The notes: a model not told the origin generated them from the sequence alone. Positions 8,935-17,878 are shown, numbered from the stretch's first letter. The stretch is DNA of 64,000 nt from Cyanobium sp. Morenito 9A2 (GCF_024345575.1 NZ_JAGQBJ010000009.1:1-64000); one strand, 5' to 3'. Translations and numbers: made by a program.

Positions 8935-9447
8935 TCAGTGCTCGCTCAAATGCCGCACCCGCGCTGACATCTTCCCCTCTGGGTCGACCCCGGCGAAGGT
9001 GGGCGGCAGCCAGACCCTGACCACCAGCAACACGGCCATGGCCATCAAAAAGGCGCAGACCGCCAGAATCTGACGCCAATCGGCTTCGAGCACGCCTTTG
9101 ACGATCACCTCCCGCAGGGCCGAAACGATGGCAATCTCCACCGACACCCCGATCGACACCCGCTGCTCCTGCAAATAGATGATCAACAGGCGGAACAACT
9201 CCACCAGGATCAGGATGTAAAGGATGTCGGCCGTGACCTCATGGAATTGGGGCGCGGAAAGCAGGGCCATGAAGATCGAGCGCAGCTCCAGCACCATCAC
9301 GCAGAAGAGCCCCATGCAGAGGCAGATGGCGATGAGGTCCTGAATCGACTCGAGGGCCTGAACGATCTGGACCCGCCTGAACTGCTGGTGCCAGGGCACC
9401 GCTGGGGCTGGGATGACCGGGGTCTCGGTCGTGGTGGCTTGGGTCAT
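8935..9447 (-). CDS. PsiE-like four-helix membrane protein
   Basis: 170 residues with about four transmembrane helices (roughly residues 38-60, 72-92, 102-118 and 126-148). The pattern, including SVGVEIAI-like VSIGVSVEIAIVSALREVI, resembles the phosphate-starvation-inducible PsiE family, whose molecular function is unknown. It follows the Crp-type regulator gene by 37 bases on the same strand, so the two are probably co-transcribed, and lies 293 bases upstream of nrtA. Its presence here suggests a link with nutrient status, but this rests only on position. Confidence 0.75.
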   Translation of the reverse strand: MTQATTTETPVIPAPAVPWHQQFRRVQIVQALESIQDLIAICLCMGLFCVMVLELRSIFMALLSAPQFHEVTADILYILILVELFRLLIIYLQEQRVSIGVSVEIAIVSALREVIVKGVLEADWRQILAVCAFLMAMAVLLVVRVWLPPTFAGVDPEGKMSARVRHLSEH

Positions 9448-9484
9448 GGCGGTGGGTTAACGGGAGAAGAAGGGAAGAGAGTGG

Positions 9485-10060
9485 TCACAGGGTCCAGGGG
9501 TGTCCGTGGATTCCATGGGGAAGCAGCAGGTCGACCTCTCTTGTGGCCACGATCAGGCCCCTGGATTTGAAGCGGCTCAGGGCCTTGGTCACGCTCACCC
9601 GGGTCATGCCGGTGAGATCAGCCAGCGTGCGGTGGGTCAGGTTCATCTCCTGAAGGGACAAGACGGTGCCCTGGCTGTTGATGATCCCGAAGCGCGCTCC
9701 GATCCAGTGCAGCAGGTGAATCAACCTGGTATCAACAGGGCGAAGCCTGCCGATCCGGAGCAGGGTGATCGCCTGGGCCATCTGGTTGTTGAGGCAAACA
9801 GTCAGCTCCTCATTCGAGGGGCTGACTTCCTCGACGCTGACCCTGGTGAGGCAGACGATCTCGCTTGCTTCCCCCGCTAAATTCAGGGGGGCGATCAGGT
9901 CGCCGGGACCCGCCAACCCGATCGTCACCACATCACCCTCCGATGTCCAGGTGTTGGAACGGATGTAGCCATCAGCCAATCTCCAACAGAGATGGGAGGG
10001 GAGGAGGCTTGAGGGTTCCAGCGTAAGCTGAAGATTCTTTACATTTAGGCTGTTCATCAT
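9485..10060 (-). CDS. Crp/Fnr-family transcriptional regulator
   Basis: About 191 residues. The N-terminal two thirds follow the cyclic-nucleotide-binding-like beta roll (DVVTIGLAGPGDLIAPLNLAGE), and the C-terminus has a Crp-type winged helix, LTHRTLADLTGMTRVSVTKALSRFKSRGLI. It is shorter and more divergent than NtcA, so it is not the global nitrogen regulator itself. It is the first gene of a probable operon with the PsiE-like gene and lies immediately upstream of nrtABCD on the same strand, which makes it a candidate local regulator of nitrate uptake. ATGs at 10060 and 10057 look better than 10072. Confidence 0.8.
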   Translation of the reverse strand: MMNSLNVKNLQLTLEPSSLLPSHLCWRLADGYIRSNTWTSEGDVVTIGLAGPGDLIAPLNLAGEASEIVCLTRVSVEEVSPSNEELTVCLNNQMAQAITLLRIGRLRPVDTRLIHLLHWIGARFGIINSQGTVLSLQEMNLTHRTLADLTGMTRVSVTKALSRFKSRGLIVATREVDLLLPHGIHGHPWTL

Positions 10061-10259
10061 GGCCCATGGCAAGGGGAAAACACATCAAACGTTCGTATTC
10101 GTGTGGCGTCTCGCTGGGTGGTGGTGAACACTAAGGACTGGAGCGTGACCTTGGACTCAATCTGGCCACAGGATTCTTAATCCAGGCAATCAGCTCTCGT
10201 GATCGGATAACCTGTTCCCCCATTCCTCACACATTTGGGTTCACGAATCAGCCTCGAAG

Positions 10260-11183
10260 ATGATGTCCACCGATCCCAATGATGGCGCTCCGAGCGTGAG
10301 TCCCGGGCAGGGAACTGATCCCTCGGGCCTGGGCTGGCTGGTCCGGGGTCGGCCCGTGAGCCTGGCCACCCGGCATGGCAAGGAGCGCGTGATCGCCAGG
10401 CCTTTTCGCAAGGGGCTGGGGTCTGAGCTGGTGCTGGCCACCAGCTTCGACACCGACAGCCTCGGCACCTTCAGCGGCGAGCGCCCTCGGCTGGAAGCGG
10501 CCGAAACCACCTGCCGCCTCAAGGCCGAAGCGGGGATGGCGGAAACCGGCCTGGATCTGGGCCTGGCCAGCGAAGGCAGCTTCGGGCCCCATCCGGCCCT
10601 CCCCTTCCTGCCCCTGGCAATCGAGTGGATGACCTGGGTGGATCAGGCGCAAGGCCAGGTGATCACCGAACGGCTGGTGGGTTGTCGCACCAACTTCAAT
10701 CACTGCACCGCCGACGCCGGCAGCGACCTGGATCCATGGCTGGAGCGGATCGGCTTCCCGGCCCATGCCGTGATCGTGCGGCCCCATCAGAGCGACGCGC
10801 AACCCTTCCTGCGCAAGGGTCTCCAGGGCAGAGCCGAGCTGCGGGAGGCGATCGCCCTGGCCAGCCATGCCTCCACCGATGGCCTTGCCCTGGTCGAAAC
10901 CGACATGCGCGCCCACCGCAATCCCACCCGGATGGCCTCGATCCGCCGCCTCGCCTTCCGGCTGGTGCGCCGGATCGCCACGCCCTGCCCGGCCTGCGGC
11001 GCTCCGGGCTGGGGGAAGGTGGATGTGGTGGCTGGTCTGCCCTGCGGGTGGTGCGGATCCCCCACCGAATGGATCCAGCACGAGCTCTTCGGTTGCCCCA
11101 GCTGCCCTCACACCGAGCCACGGCCGCGCTCTGACGGACTGACCCAGGCCGATCCCCAGCACTGCCCCTTCTGCAATCCCTGA
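10260..11183 (+). CDS. DUF6671-like protein with C-terminal zinc ribbons
   Basis: 307 residues, no signal peptide or membrane helix. The C-terminus contains CPACGAPGWG, GLPCGWCGSPT, CPSCPH and CPFCNP, eight cysteines in four CxxC pairs that should bind two zinc ions. The N-terminal part (GRPVSLATRHGKERVIARPF, then LGSELVLATSFDTDSLGTFS) fits the DUF6671 family as I recall it. Function is unknown. It is divergent from the Crp-type regulator gene with a 187-base spacer and is not obviously in an operon with flv3, which starts 119 bases downstream. The minus-strand frame over the same region has no family features. Confidence 0.75.
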   Translation: MMSTDPNDGAPSVSPGQGTDPSGLGWLVRGRPVSLATRHGKERVIARPFRKGLGSELVLATSFDTDSLGTFSGERPRLEAAETTCRLKAEAGMAETGLDLGLASEGSFGPHPALPFLPLAIEWMTWVDQAQGQVITERLVGCRTNFNHCTADAGSDLDPWLERIGFPAHAVIVRPHQSDAQPFLRKGLQGRAELREAIALASHASTDGLALVETDMRAHRNPTRMASIRRLAFRLVRRIATPCPACGAPGWGKVDVVAGLPCGWCGSPTEWIQHELFGCPSCPHTEPRPRSDGLTQADPQHCPFCNP

Positions 11184-11302
11184 GCGGCCCTTCCTATCGG
11201 AACCATTAGCGAGGCCAATGGCCGGAGGCCTTGCAGGGGCTGGAATGGGACCAAAGAAAACCGAGGGTCTTTCTAGAGTTCAGCCATCCGCAGGAGTTGT
11301 CG

Positions 11303-13042
11303 ATGAGCGTTGCCACCGCCGCCCCCAGCCGCCTTTCGCTCCAGTGCGAAGCGATCGGGCCCGACACCACCACGATCCGCTCCCTCGACTGGGACCGCAG
11401 CCGCTTCGACATCGAATTCGGCCTGCGCAACGGCACCACCTACAACGCCTTCCTGGTCCGCGGCGAGCGCACCGCCCTGGTGGACACCAGCCACGCCAAA
11501 TTCCGTGACACCTGGTTGCCGCTGTTGGCCGAGCAGATCGATCCGGCCACGATCGACCATCTGATTGTTTCGCACACCGAACCCGACCACTCGGGCCTGA
11601 TCGGCGACCTGCTGGAGCTCAACCCAGAGATCGAAATCGTCGCCTCCAAGGTGGCGATCGCCTACCTGGCCGATCAGGTGCACCGGCCCTTCCGCAGCCG
11701 GGCGGTGAAGAGCGGCGAGGAGCTCGATCTGGGCACCAACCCCGAGAGCGGCGTGCAGCACCGCTTCGAATTTCTGAGCGCCCCGAACCTGCACTGGCCC
11801 GACACGATCTTCTCCTTCGACCACGGCACCGGCATCCTCTACACCTGCGACGCCTTCGGCCTGCACTACTGCGGCGATGACGTCTTCGACGTCGATCCCG
11901 GCGCCATCGCCCCCGATTTCCGCTTCTACTACGACTGCCTGATGGGCCCCAACGCCCGCAGCGTGCTGCAGGCCCTCAAGCGCATGGACGCCCTGCCGGA
12001 GATCACCACGATCGCCACCGGCCACGGCCCCCTGCTCAGGGAGCACCTGAACCTCTGGGTGGGCGACTACCGCGACTGGAGCAGCCAGCGCAGCGCCAAT
12101 GAGACCTACGCGGCCGTCTGCTACATCAGCCAGTACGGCTTCTGCGACCGGCTCAGCCAGGCGATCGCCCGGGGCATCGGCAAGACCGAGGCCGAGGTGC
12201 AGCTGGTGGACCTGCGCGCCACCGATCCCCAGGAGCTGGCGGCCCTGGTGGGGGGTGCGGCGGCGGTGGTGGTGCCCACCTGGCCGATCAGCCCCGACGC
12301 CGACATCCAGCAGTCGATCGGCACCCTGCTGGCGGCCCTCAAGGCCAAGCAGTTCGTGGCCGTCTACGACGCCTACGGCGGCAACGATGAACCGATCGAC
12401 AGCATCGCCACCCAGCTGCGGGGCCTGGGGCTCAAGGAGGCCTTCAGCCCCCTGCGGGTGCGCCAGGTGCCCGATGCCACCGACTACCAGCGCGGTGAGG
12501 AGGCCGGCACCGACCTGGGCCAGCTGCTCACCCGCGACAAGACGATCGCGGCGATGAAGAGCCTCGACGGCGACCTGGACAAGGCCCTGGGCCGGATCAG
12601 CGGCGGGCTCTACATCGTGACCGCCCAGCAGGAGGAGCGCAGCAGCGCCATGGTCGCCAGCTGGGTGAACCAGGCGAGCTTCGATCCGCCGGGGATCTCG
12701 ATCGCCGTGGCCAAGGACCGGGCGATCGAGGCGCTGATGCAGGTGGGCGACCGCTTCGTGCTCAACATCCTGCGGGAGGACAACCACCAGGCCCTGCTGC
12801 GCCATTTCCTCAAGCGCTTCCCGCCGGGGGCCGACCGTTTCGCCGGTGTGGCGACCCTGGAGGGAGCCGCCGCCGGCGGGCCGGTGCTGAGCGAGGCCCT
12901 GGCGTTCCTGGGCTGCCGGGTGGTCCAGCGCATGGAGGGGCCCGACCACTGGATCATCTATGCCGAGGTGGAGGAGGGCACCGTGGCCGACAGTGAGGCC
13001 GCCACCGCCGTGCACCACCGCAAGGTGGGGAACCACTACTGA
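11303..13042 (+). CDS. flv3: Flavodiiron protein Flv3 (canonical diiron ligands)
   Basis: 579 residues in three domains: metallo-beta-lactamase (1-260), flavodoxin (270-410) and a C-terminal flavin-reductase domain (430-579) found only in photosynthetic flavodiiron proteins. The iron ligands are complete: H91-x-E93-x-D95-H96, the histidine in LHWPD, the aspartate in TCDAFG and the histidine in TGHGPL. With Flv1 it transfers photosynthetic electrons to O2 without making reactive oxygen (Mehler-like reaction). The ATG at 11303 has GGAG upstream. Its stop overlaps the next start (TGATG), indicating translational coupling. Confidence 0.93.
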   Translation: MSVATAAPSRLSLQCEAIGPDTTTIRSLDWDRSRFDIEFGLRNGTTYNAFLVRGERTALVDTSHAKFRDTWLPLLAEQIDPATIDHLIVSHTEPDHSGLIGDLLELNPEIEIVASKVAIAYLADQVHRPFRSRAVKSGEELDLGTNPESGVQHRFEFLSAPNLHWPDTIFSFDHGTGILYTCDAFGLHYCGDDVFDVDPGAIAPDFRFYYDCLMGPNARSVLQALKRMDALPEITTIATGHGPLLREHLNLWVGDYRDWSSQRSANETYAAVCYISQYGFCDRLSQAIARGIGKTEAEVQLVDLRATDPQELAALVGGAAAVVVPTWPISPDADIQQSIGTLLAALKAKQFVAVYDAYGGNDEPIDSIATQLRGLGLKEAFSPLRVRQVPDATDYQRGEEAGTDLGQLLTRDKTIAAMKSLDGDLDKALGRISGGLYIVTAQQEERSSAMVASWVNQASFDPPGISIAVAKDRAIEALMQVGDRFVLNILREDNHQALLRHFLKRFPPGADRFAGVATLEGAAAGGPVLSEALAFLGCRVVQRMEGPDHWIIYAEVEEGTVADSEAATAVHHRKVGNHY

Positions 13043-14871
13043 TGGCCCTGATACCCACCGCGCCGGCCCCCGGCAGTGATCGCCGCGTGATCGTCCTTCC
13101 CGTTGATGACGGGTTGGCCTGCCTGCGCGGGCTCAGCCCGAAGCGGCTGCGCTTCGAGGTGGAGTACGGGCTGGAGCGCGGCACCAGCGCCAACAGCTTC
13201 CTGTTCAGCGCCGGAGCCAACAGCGCTGGCCAACCCGTGCCACCGGTGCTGGTGCACCCCCCCGGTGAATCCTTCGCCGCGCCGTTCCTCGAGCAGCTCT
13301 CGGCGCTGGTGCGCCCCGGCGCCGCCCTCAAGGTGGTGGTGGGCCACGTCAATCCCAACCGGGTGGGGCTGCTGCGCCTACTGGCCCAGCGCTGGCCCGA
13401 GCTGATGCTGGTGGCCTCGAACGCCGGCGCCCGGCTGGTGGAGGAGCTCTGGGAGCTGCGCAAGCCCAGCGCGGAAGGCGCCGCCCAGGAGCCTTTGCCG
13501 CCCCTGCCGCCGATCGATGTGGTCAAGCAGGAGGTGAGCCGCGATCTGGCCTCTGGCCACCGCCTCACCCTGATTCCCGTGCCCACGCCCCGCTGGCCCG
13601 GAGCCCTGGTGGCCTTCGAAGAACAAACCGGCCTGCTGCTCAGCGGCAAGTTCTTCGCCGCCCACCTCTGCAGCGAGGCCTTCGCCGAGGCCAACTCCAG
13701 CAGCACCGAAGAAGACCGGCGCTACTTCTACGACTGCCTGATGGCGCCGATGGCGCGCCAGGTGGAGTCGGTGGTGGACCGGCTCGAAGAGCTGCCGATC
13801 CGCACCATCGCCCCGGGCCATGGACCGGCGATCGAGCAGAGCTGGCGCAGCCTGCTGGCGGACTACCGTCGCTGGGGCACCAGCCAGGGGAAGGCCAAGC
13901 TGGCGGTGGCCCTCCTCTATGCCAGCGCCTACGGCAACACGGCCACCATCGCCGACGCCCTCGCCCAGGGGGTGTCGCGCGCGGGGGTGCGGGTGGAGAG
14001 CATCAACTGCGAGTTCGCCCCCACCGAGCAACTGCTGGCGGCGATCCGCGGCTGCGACGCAGTGCTGATCGGCTCCCCCACCCTCGGGGGCCATGCCCCC
14101 ACCCCGATCGTTTCGGCCCTGGGCACCCTGCTGGCGGAGGGTGACCGCGACAAGCCCGTGGGGGTGTTCGGCAGTTTCGGCTGGAGCGGCGAGGCGATCG
14201 AGCTGCTCGAGAGCAAGCTGCGCGACGGCGGTTTCCGCTTCGCCTTCGAGCCGATCCGGATCAAGTTCAGCCCCGACGGCCCCACCCTCAGGCGCCTGGA
14301 GGAAACGGGCACCGGCCTGGCCCGGGAGCTGCTCAGGGGCCAGCGCAAGCAGCAGCTGCGCAGCGGTGGCCTCGGGGAAAGCCTCTCCAACCCGGCGCTG
14401 CTCGCCTTGGGCCGTGTGGTCGGGCCCCTCTGCGTGCTCACCGCCTCCAAAGGCGGCGGCCCAGAGCGGATCAGCGGCGCCATGGTGGCCAGCTGGGTGG
14501 CCCAGGCCAGCTTCTCGCCGCCGGGGCTGACCGTGGCGGTGGCCAAGGACCGGGCCGTGGAGGAGCTGATGCACGTGGGCAGCGTCTTCGCCCTCAACGT
14601 GCTGGCCGAAGGACGCTCCAGCGCACCGATGAAGCAGTTCCTGCAGCCCTTCCCCCCCGGCGCCGACCGCTTCGCGGGCCTGGAGCTGGAGGAGACCCCC
14701 GGCGGCCAACCGGTGCTGCCGGAGGCCCTGGCCTGGCTGGAGGCGCGCATCACCCAACGGATGGAATGCGGCGACCACTGGCTGGTCTACGCCCAGGTGA
14801 GCCACGGCGGCCTGCTCGATGGCAGCGCCACCCCGGCGGTGCACCAGCGCCGCAGCGGCGCCTTCTACTGA
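13042..14871 (+). CDS. flv1: Flavodiiron protein Flv1 (substituted diiron ligands)
   Basis: 609 residues with the same three domains as the preceding gene. The diiron site is altered: HxExDH is replaced by H102-V-N104-P-N106-R107, the later histidine position reads TPRWPG, and the aspartate position reads SGKFF. Such basic and neutral replacements are the known mark of the Flv1 class, the partner of Flv3. The pair protects photosystem I from fluctuating light. The start overlaps the flv3 stop by one base. The stop overlaps the end of the convergent phosphatase gene. Confidence 0.93.
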   Translation: MALIPTAPAPGSDRRVIVLPVDDGLACLRGLSPKRLRFEVEYGLERGTSANSFLFSAGANSAGQPVPPVLVHPPGESFAAPFLEQLSALVRPGAALKVVVGHVNPNRVGLLRLLAQRWPELMLVASNAGARLVEELWELRKPSAEGAAQEPLPPLPPIDVVKQEVSRDLASGHRLTLIPVPTPRWPGALVAFEEQTGLLLSGKFFAAHLCSEAFAEANSSSTEEDRRYFYDCLMAPMARQVESVVDRLEELPIRTIAPGHGPAIEQSWRSLLADYRRWGTSQGKAKLAVALLYASAYGNTATIADALAQGVSRAGVRVESINCEFAPTEQLLAAIRGCDAVLIGSPTLGGHAPTPIVSALGTLLAEGDRDKPVGVFGSFGWSGEAIELLESKLRDGGFRFAFEPIRIKFSPDGPTLRRLEETGTGLARELLRGQRKQQLRSGGLGESLSNPALLALGRVVGPLCVLTASKGGGPERISGAMVASWVAQASFSPPGLTVAVAKDRAVEELMHVGSVFALNVLAEGRSSAPMKQFLQPFPPGADRFAGLELEETPGGQPVLPEALAWLEARITQRMECGDHWLVYAQVSHGGLLDGSATPAVHQRRSGAFY

Positions 14872-15566
14872 GCTCGAACCCTGGGAGGGGTGGTCGCTTG
14901 CACAGGGAACGGGGGCAGGGGGGAGCGGGCCCTGAGGAAGCAGGGGGCCCGGAACAGGCTGAGCTGATTGAAACGATGCACCCTGGGAGGGGAACCGGGG
15001 CGGCCGTAGCGCAGCACATAGAGCCCGTCGAACTCCATCGGGCCGATGGGTGCCATGGAGGCCCAGCCCAGCCCCCTGGCCAGCTCAGGCATCCGACGGT
15101 GCTCCCAGAACAGCACCACGGTGCCGCCCTGGTAGGCCGGTTCGCCCAGGATCTCCTGGCCATCGAGGAAGGAGTCATCGCGTGAGGACTGGGCGATCGA
15201 GATGTTGACGCCCGTGGCCACCCCGAGAGGCACGGCGCTCTGGTAGCTGCGGGCGTTCTTGCTGGTTTCTGGATTGAGGAAAAAGGTGCGGATGTGCGTG
15301 GGGCTGCCGAAACAGGCGGGGATCAGGCGCGCCAGGTTGATGGAGCGCAGAAAGCCGTTGACCGAGAGGTTGTAGTTGCCATCCCCGGCAGCCACCTTGT
15401 CGCCATGGCGCAGCAGGATCACCTGCCGGGGCGTGGCGGCGGTGGGCGGAGGCGCAGCGGTGCCGAGCAGCAGCACCAGGAGGCTCCAGCCCGCTGCCCT
15501 GAGGGCGACCAGAGGACGCCGGCGCTGGGGCGGCCGGCACAGGAACGGGGTTGGGCGAGGGGGCAT
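14865..15566 (-). CDS. Secreted histidine phosphatase superfamily protein
   Basis: 233 residues with a basic N-terminus and a hydrophobic segment near residues 20-45 that looks like a signal peptide. The catalytic LLRHGDK motif follows, and a second conserved histidine is probably in FWEHRRM. The arrangement matches the phosphoglycerate mutase-like/histidine acid phosphatase superfamily, but the substrate cannot be predicted. It is divergent from the rubrerythrin gene across a 201-base spacer carrying a strong palindrome, and convergent with flv1, overlapping it by seven bases. The ATG at 15566 gives the full signal sequence. Confidence 0.75.
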   Translation of the reverse strand: MPPRPTPFLCRPPQRRRPLVALRAAGWSLLVLLLGTAAPPPTAATPRQVILLRHGDKVAAGDGNYNLSVNGFLRSINLARLIPACFGSPTHIRTFFLNPETSKNARSYQSAVPLGVATGVNISIAQSSRDDSFLDGQEILGEPAYQGGTVVLFWEHRRMPELARGLGWASMAPIGPMEFDGLYVLRYGRPGSPPRVHRFNQLSLFRAPCFLRARSPLPPFPVQATTPPRVRAQ

Positions 15567-15715
15567 GGGATCCCTGCGTTCACAGGGACCTTGGACGACC
15601 CTGCCCAGGCGCTGGGCCCATTGTGACGCCGGGGGGGGCCGTCGGTGGTGATGCCGGAGACAGCCGCATTCCCGCTGCGGCCCTGGAGTGGAGAGACGAT
15701 CGAAAGGCCCTAAGC

Positions 15716-15734
15716 CGAAGTCGCTCCGACTTCG
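15716..15734. promoter_or_regulatory. 19-bp palindrome in the rubrerythrin upstream region
   Basis: CGAAGTCG-CTC-CGACTTCG is a perfect 8-bp inverted repeat with a 3-base centre, ending 33 bases before the rubrerythrin start. Size and symmetry suit a Fur/PerR-type or other dimeric repressor operator, but the bases do not match the usual AT-rich consensus. It could alternatively be a leader hairpin, as no T-run follows. Confidence 0.45.
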
Positions 15735-15767
15735 TGTAAGCTTCTTCGCATCCTTCAGCCCTCCCCC

Positions 15768-16478
15768 ATGGACCTCTCCAAGCCCAGCACCACCGCCAAC
15801 CTCGAAGCCGCCTTCGGCGGTGAGAGCATGGCCAACCGCAAATACCTCTTCTTCGCCGATGTGGCCAAGCAGCTCGGCAACTCCGAGCTGGCCAAACTCT
15901 TCCGCGACACCGCCGCCCAGGAAACCGAGCACGCCTTCGCCCACTTCCGCCTGCTCCACCCCGAGCTCGTCGTGGCCGATCCCGCCACCCTGAGCGATGC
16001 CGAAAAGCAGGCGGTGCTCAGCCGCTGCCTGGAGCTGGCGATCGAAGGCGAAACCTATGAGTACACAACGATGTACCCGGAGTTCGCCGATCAGGCCCGC
16101 GCCGATCGCGATGGCGGCGCTGAAGCCGAGTTCAACGAGCAGATCGCTGAATCCACGGAGCACGCCGGCCTCTTCCGGAAGGCCGCCAGCAACTTCGGCC
16201 TGCTCACCCCCATCGAGCACCACCACGCCGACCGCTACAGCGTCGCCCTCGAAGCGCTCCAGGGCCTCGGCACCGCCGGCGAAACCGAACCCGTGGCCGG
16301 CAAGTGGATCTGCAAGGTCTGCTCGGTGATCTACGACCCAGAACTGGGCGACCCCGATTCCGGCCTCGCCGCCGGCACCCCGTTCGAGGCCATTCCCGAC
16401 GACTGGAGCTGCCCGCTCTGCGGCACCCGCAAGGCCAACTTCATCCCCTACCGGGAGCCTGAGTTGGTGGCGGCCTGA
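15768..16478 (+). CDS. Rubrerythrin with C-terminal rubredoxin domain
   Basis: 236 residues. The ferritin-like diiron domain (1-170) shows ESMANRKY, the [11 protein letters not shown] helix and [14 protein letters not shown] and ESTEHAGLF, supplying the glutamate and histidine ligands. The C-terminal rubredoxin domain has CKVC and CPLCG around an FeS4 site (about residues 185-230). Rubrerythrins reduce hydrogen peroxide using electrons from NAD(P)H reductases. Proximity to flv3-flv1 and the HxlR redox module suggests an oxidative-stress neighbourhood. Its 3' end overlaps the convergent K+ channel gene by 31 bases. Confidence 0.93.
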   Translation: MDLSKPSTTANLEAAFGGESMANRKYLFFADVAKQLGNSELAKLFRDTAAQETEHAFAHFRLLHPELVVADPATLSDAEKQAVLSRCLELAIEGETYEYTTMYPEFADQARADRDGGAEAEFNEQIAESTEHAGLFRKAASNFGLLTPIEHHHADRYSVALEALQGLGTAGETEPVAGKWICKVCSVIYDPELGDPDSGLAAGTPFEAIPDDWSCPLCGTRKANFIPYREPELVAA

Positions 16479-17407
16479 TCGGCGCAGGCGCTGCAGGGCA
16501 CCGTCTCATTGAAGCGGCTGAAGTCAAGCACCCGACTGTCCTCGTCGTCCACGACGATGTCGGCAAAGCGGGCATTCAGCCTCAGGTCGGCGGGCCGGTA
16601 GGTCCAGCGGGCGTGGACGGGACTCTGCAGGGTCTCGTCCACCCCCTGGAAGGCCGCGAGCAGCTCCCCGTGGCGGGCGGCCAGGCTTTCCGCAGTGTGT
16701 CCCTGGAGCGGACTTTGATCATCGATCGTGTGCATCAGCGTCCACATCAGCTGGAAGTGAATCGACTGCTCCCGCAGCAGGGTCAGGGGCACCAGGCGCC
16801 GCAGCCTGAACCCCTCGCTGCTGAGCTCCTCCAGGGCCAGGTAGAGCCGCATGCGCCCATCGAGGATGCCGTTGCGGCGCACGTTGGCGATCCGGAAGGT
16901 GAGCGTGGGCACGCCGTTCCAGGGCTCGACCGTGGCCACGGTGCTGAACAGGATGCGCGCCCGGCTGCGAGAAAACCGGGCGAAGGCCAGGCCCGTGGTC
17001 ACCGCGATGAAGATCAGTCCCCCCAAAGCCTCGAGGGTCACCACCAGATTCACCCAGAGGCTGGCGGGATGGAGAACGCCGTAGCCGATCGAACCCAGGG
17101 TCTGGACGCTGAAGAAGAAGGCCTCGGCGAACCCGGCCGGGCCTCCACCGGGAACCCCGCCGATGCCGCCCGGATCGAGCAGAAAGAGCAGGGCGAAGAC
17201 GAGATTGAGGACCAGATAACTGGCCGCGATCAGCCCCACGAAGCCCGGCCAGGGGATGGCCAGCATCAAGTGGTAGGGCTCGCGCCAGTGGTGGCGCCAG
17301 TCATCGAGCTTCTCGGCCCGAAACACCCCGTCCTGCTTGCGCAGCCGCAGGGACCGCAGCACGGGGGCCCTGGGAGTGGACCGGCGCTTCCCCAGGAACC
17401 GGACCAT
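16448..17407 (-). CDS. Inward-rectifier-type (KirBac-like) potassium channel
   Basis: 319 residues. Two transmembrane helices (about 52-78 and 116-142) flank a pore loop with filter TLGSIGYG at residues 103-110. A C-terminal immunoglobulin-like cytoplasmic domain (about 150-300) contains [22 protein letters not shown] and the [15 protein letters not shown] segment, both typical of Kir channels. The N-terminal amphipathic slide helix precedes TM1. The filter has Ser-Ile-Gly-Tyr-Gly instead of the usual Thr-Ile-Gly-Tyr-Gly. The start overlaps the stop of the upstream HxlR regulator gene by one base (TGATG on the minus strand), so the two are probably translated together. Confidence 0.9.
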   Translation of the reverse strand: MVRFLGKRRSTPRAPVLRSLRLRKQDGVFRAEKLDDWRHHWREPYHLMLAIPWPGFVGLIAASYLVLNLVFALLFLLDPGGIGGVPGGGPAGFAEAFFFSVQTLGSIGYGVLHPASLWVNLVVTLEALGGLIFIAVTTGLAFARFSRSRARILFSTVATVEPWNGVPTLTFRIANVRRNGILDGRMRLYLALEELSSEGFRLRRLVPLTLLREQSIHFQLMWTLMHTIDDQSPLQGHTAESLAARHGELLAAFQGVDETLQSPVHARWTYRPADLRLNARFADIVVDDEDSRVLDFSRFNETVPCSACADQAATNSGSR

Positions 17408-17775
17408 CAGCGCTGGGAGGTTGCTGGCTTGGGCCGCCCGGCCTGGAGGCCATCGGCCCCCCAGGCATGGAGGCTCCGGAGCACGGGCACCAGATCCAGG
17501 CCCCGCGGCGAAAGCCTGTACTCCACCCGGGGCGGCACTTCGGGGTAGATGGTGCGCTCCAGGACACCATCGGCCTCCAGTTCCCTGAGCTGTTGGGTGA
17601 GCACCTTCGCGCTCACCCCTGAAAGGGCGCGGCTGAGATCGGAGAAGCGCCGCATCCCGATCAGCAATTCCCGCAGGATCGCCAACTTCCAGCGCCCCTG
17701 CATCACCCGCAGGGCCAGCTCGGCGGGGCACTCCCCCTCGCCGTTCCGGGCCACGAACTCGTTGGGGAGCCCCAT
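17407..17775 (-). CDS. HxlR-family winged-helix regulator with an N-terminal cysteine
   Basis: 122 residues with the HxlR fold: VMQGRWKLAILRELLIGMRRFSDLSRAL, GVSAKVLTQQLRELEADGVLERTIY, and VEYRLSPRGLDLVPVL. A single cysteine, Cys16 in GEGECPAEL, sits where the redox-sensing thiol of YodB/HypR-type HxlR proteins lies. The start MGLPNEF at 17775 is chosen because the family begins close to this cysteine. It is coupled to the K+ channel gene and divergent from the CDGSH gene across 103 bases, so it likely controls both directions. GTTCGAAC at 17843-17850 in the spacer is a palindrome and possible operator core. Confidence 0.88.
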   Translation of the reverse strand: MGLPNEFVARNGEGECPAELALRVMQGRWKLAILRELLIGMRRFSDLSRALSGVSAKVLTQQLRELEADGVLERTIYPEVPPRVEYRLSPRGLDLVPVLRSLHAWGADGLQAGRPKPATSQR

Positions 17776-17878
17776 GGTTTCGCTCAGGTAAGGAAGGCAC
17801 GTTGGGGTGCGTTCTTGCGGTGCGCTGGCGGGTGGCTGCACAGTTCGAACGTTGATGGTGCGACACGCTCTGCAAATC

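Noticed and set aside
11273-13036. A 587-codon open frame on the minus strand opposite flv3
   Set aside because: It is a GC-driven antisense frame: the plus strand carries all flavodiiron motifs and the minus translation is a low-complexity His/Gly/Ala/Val-rich sequence with no domain.
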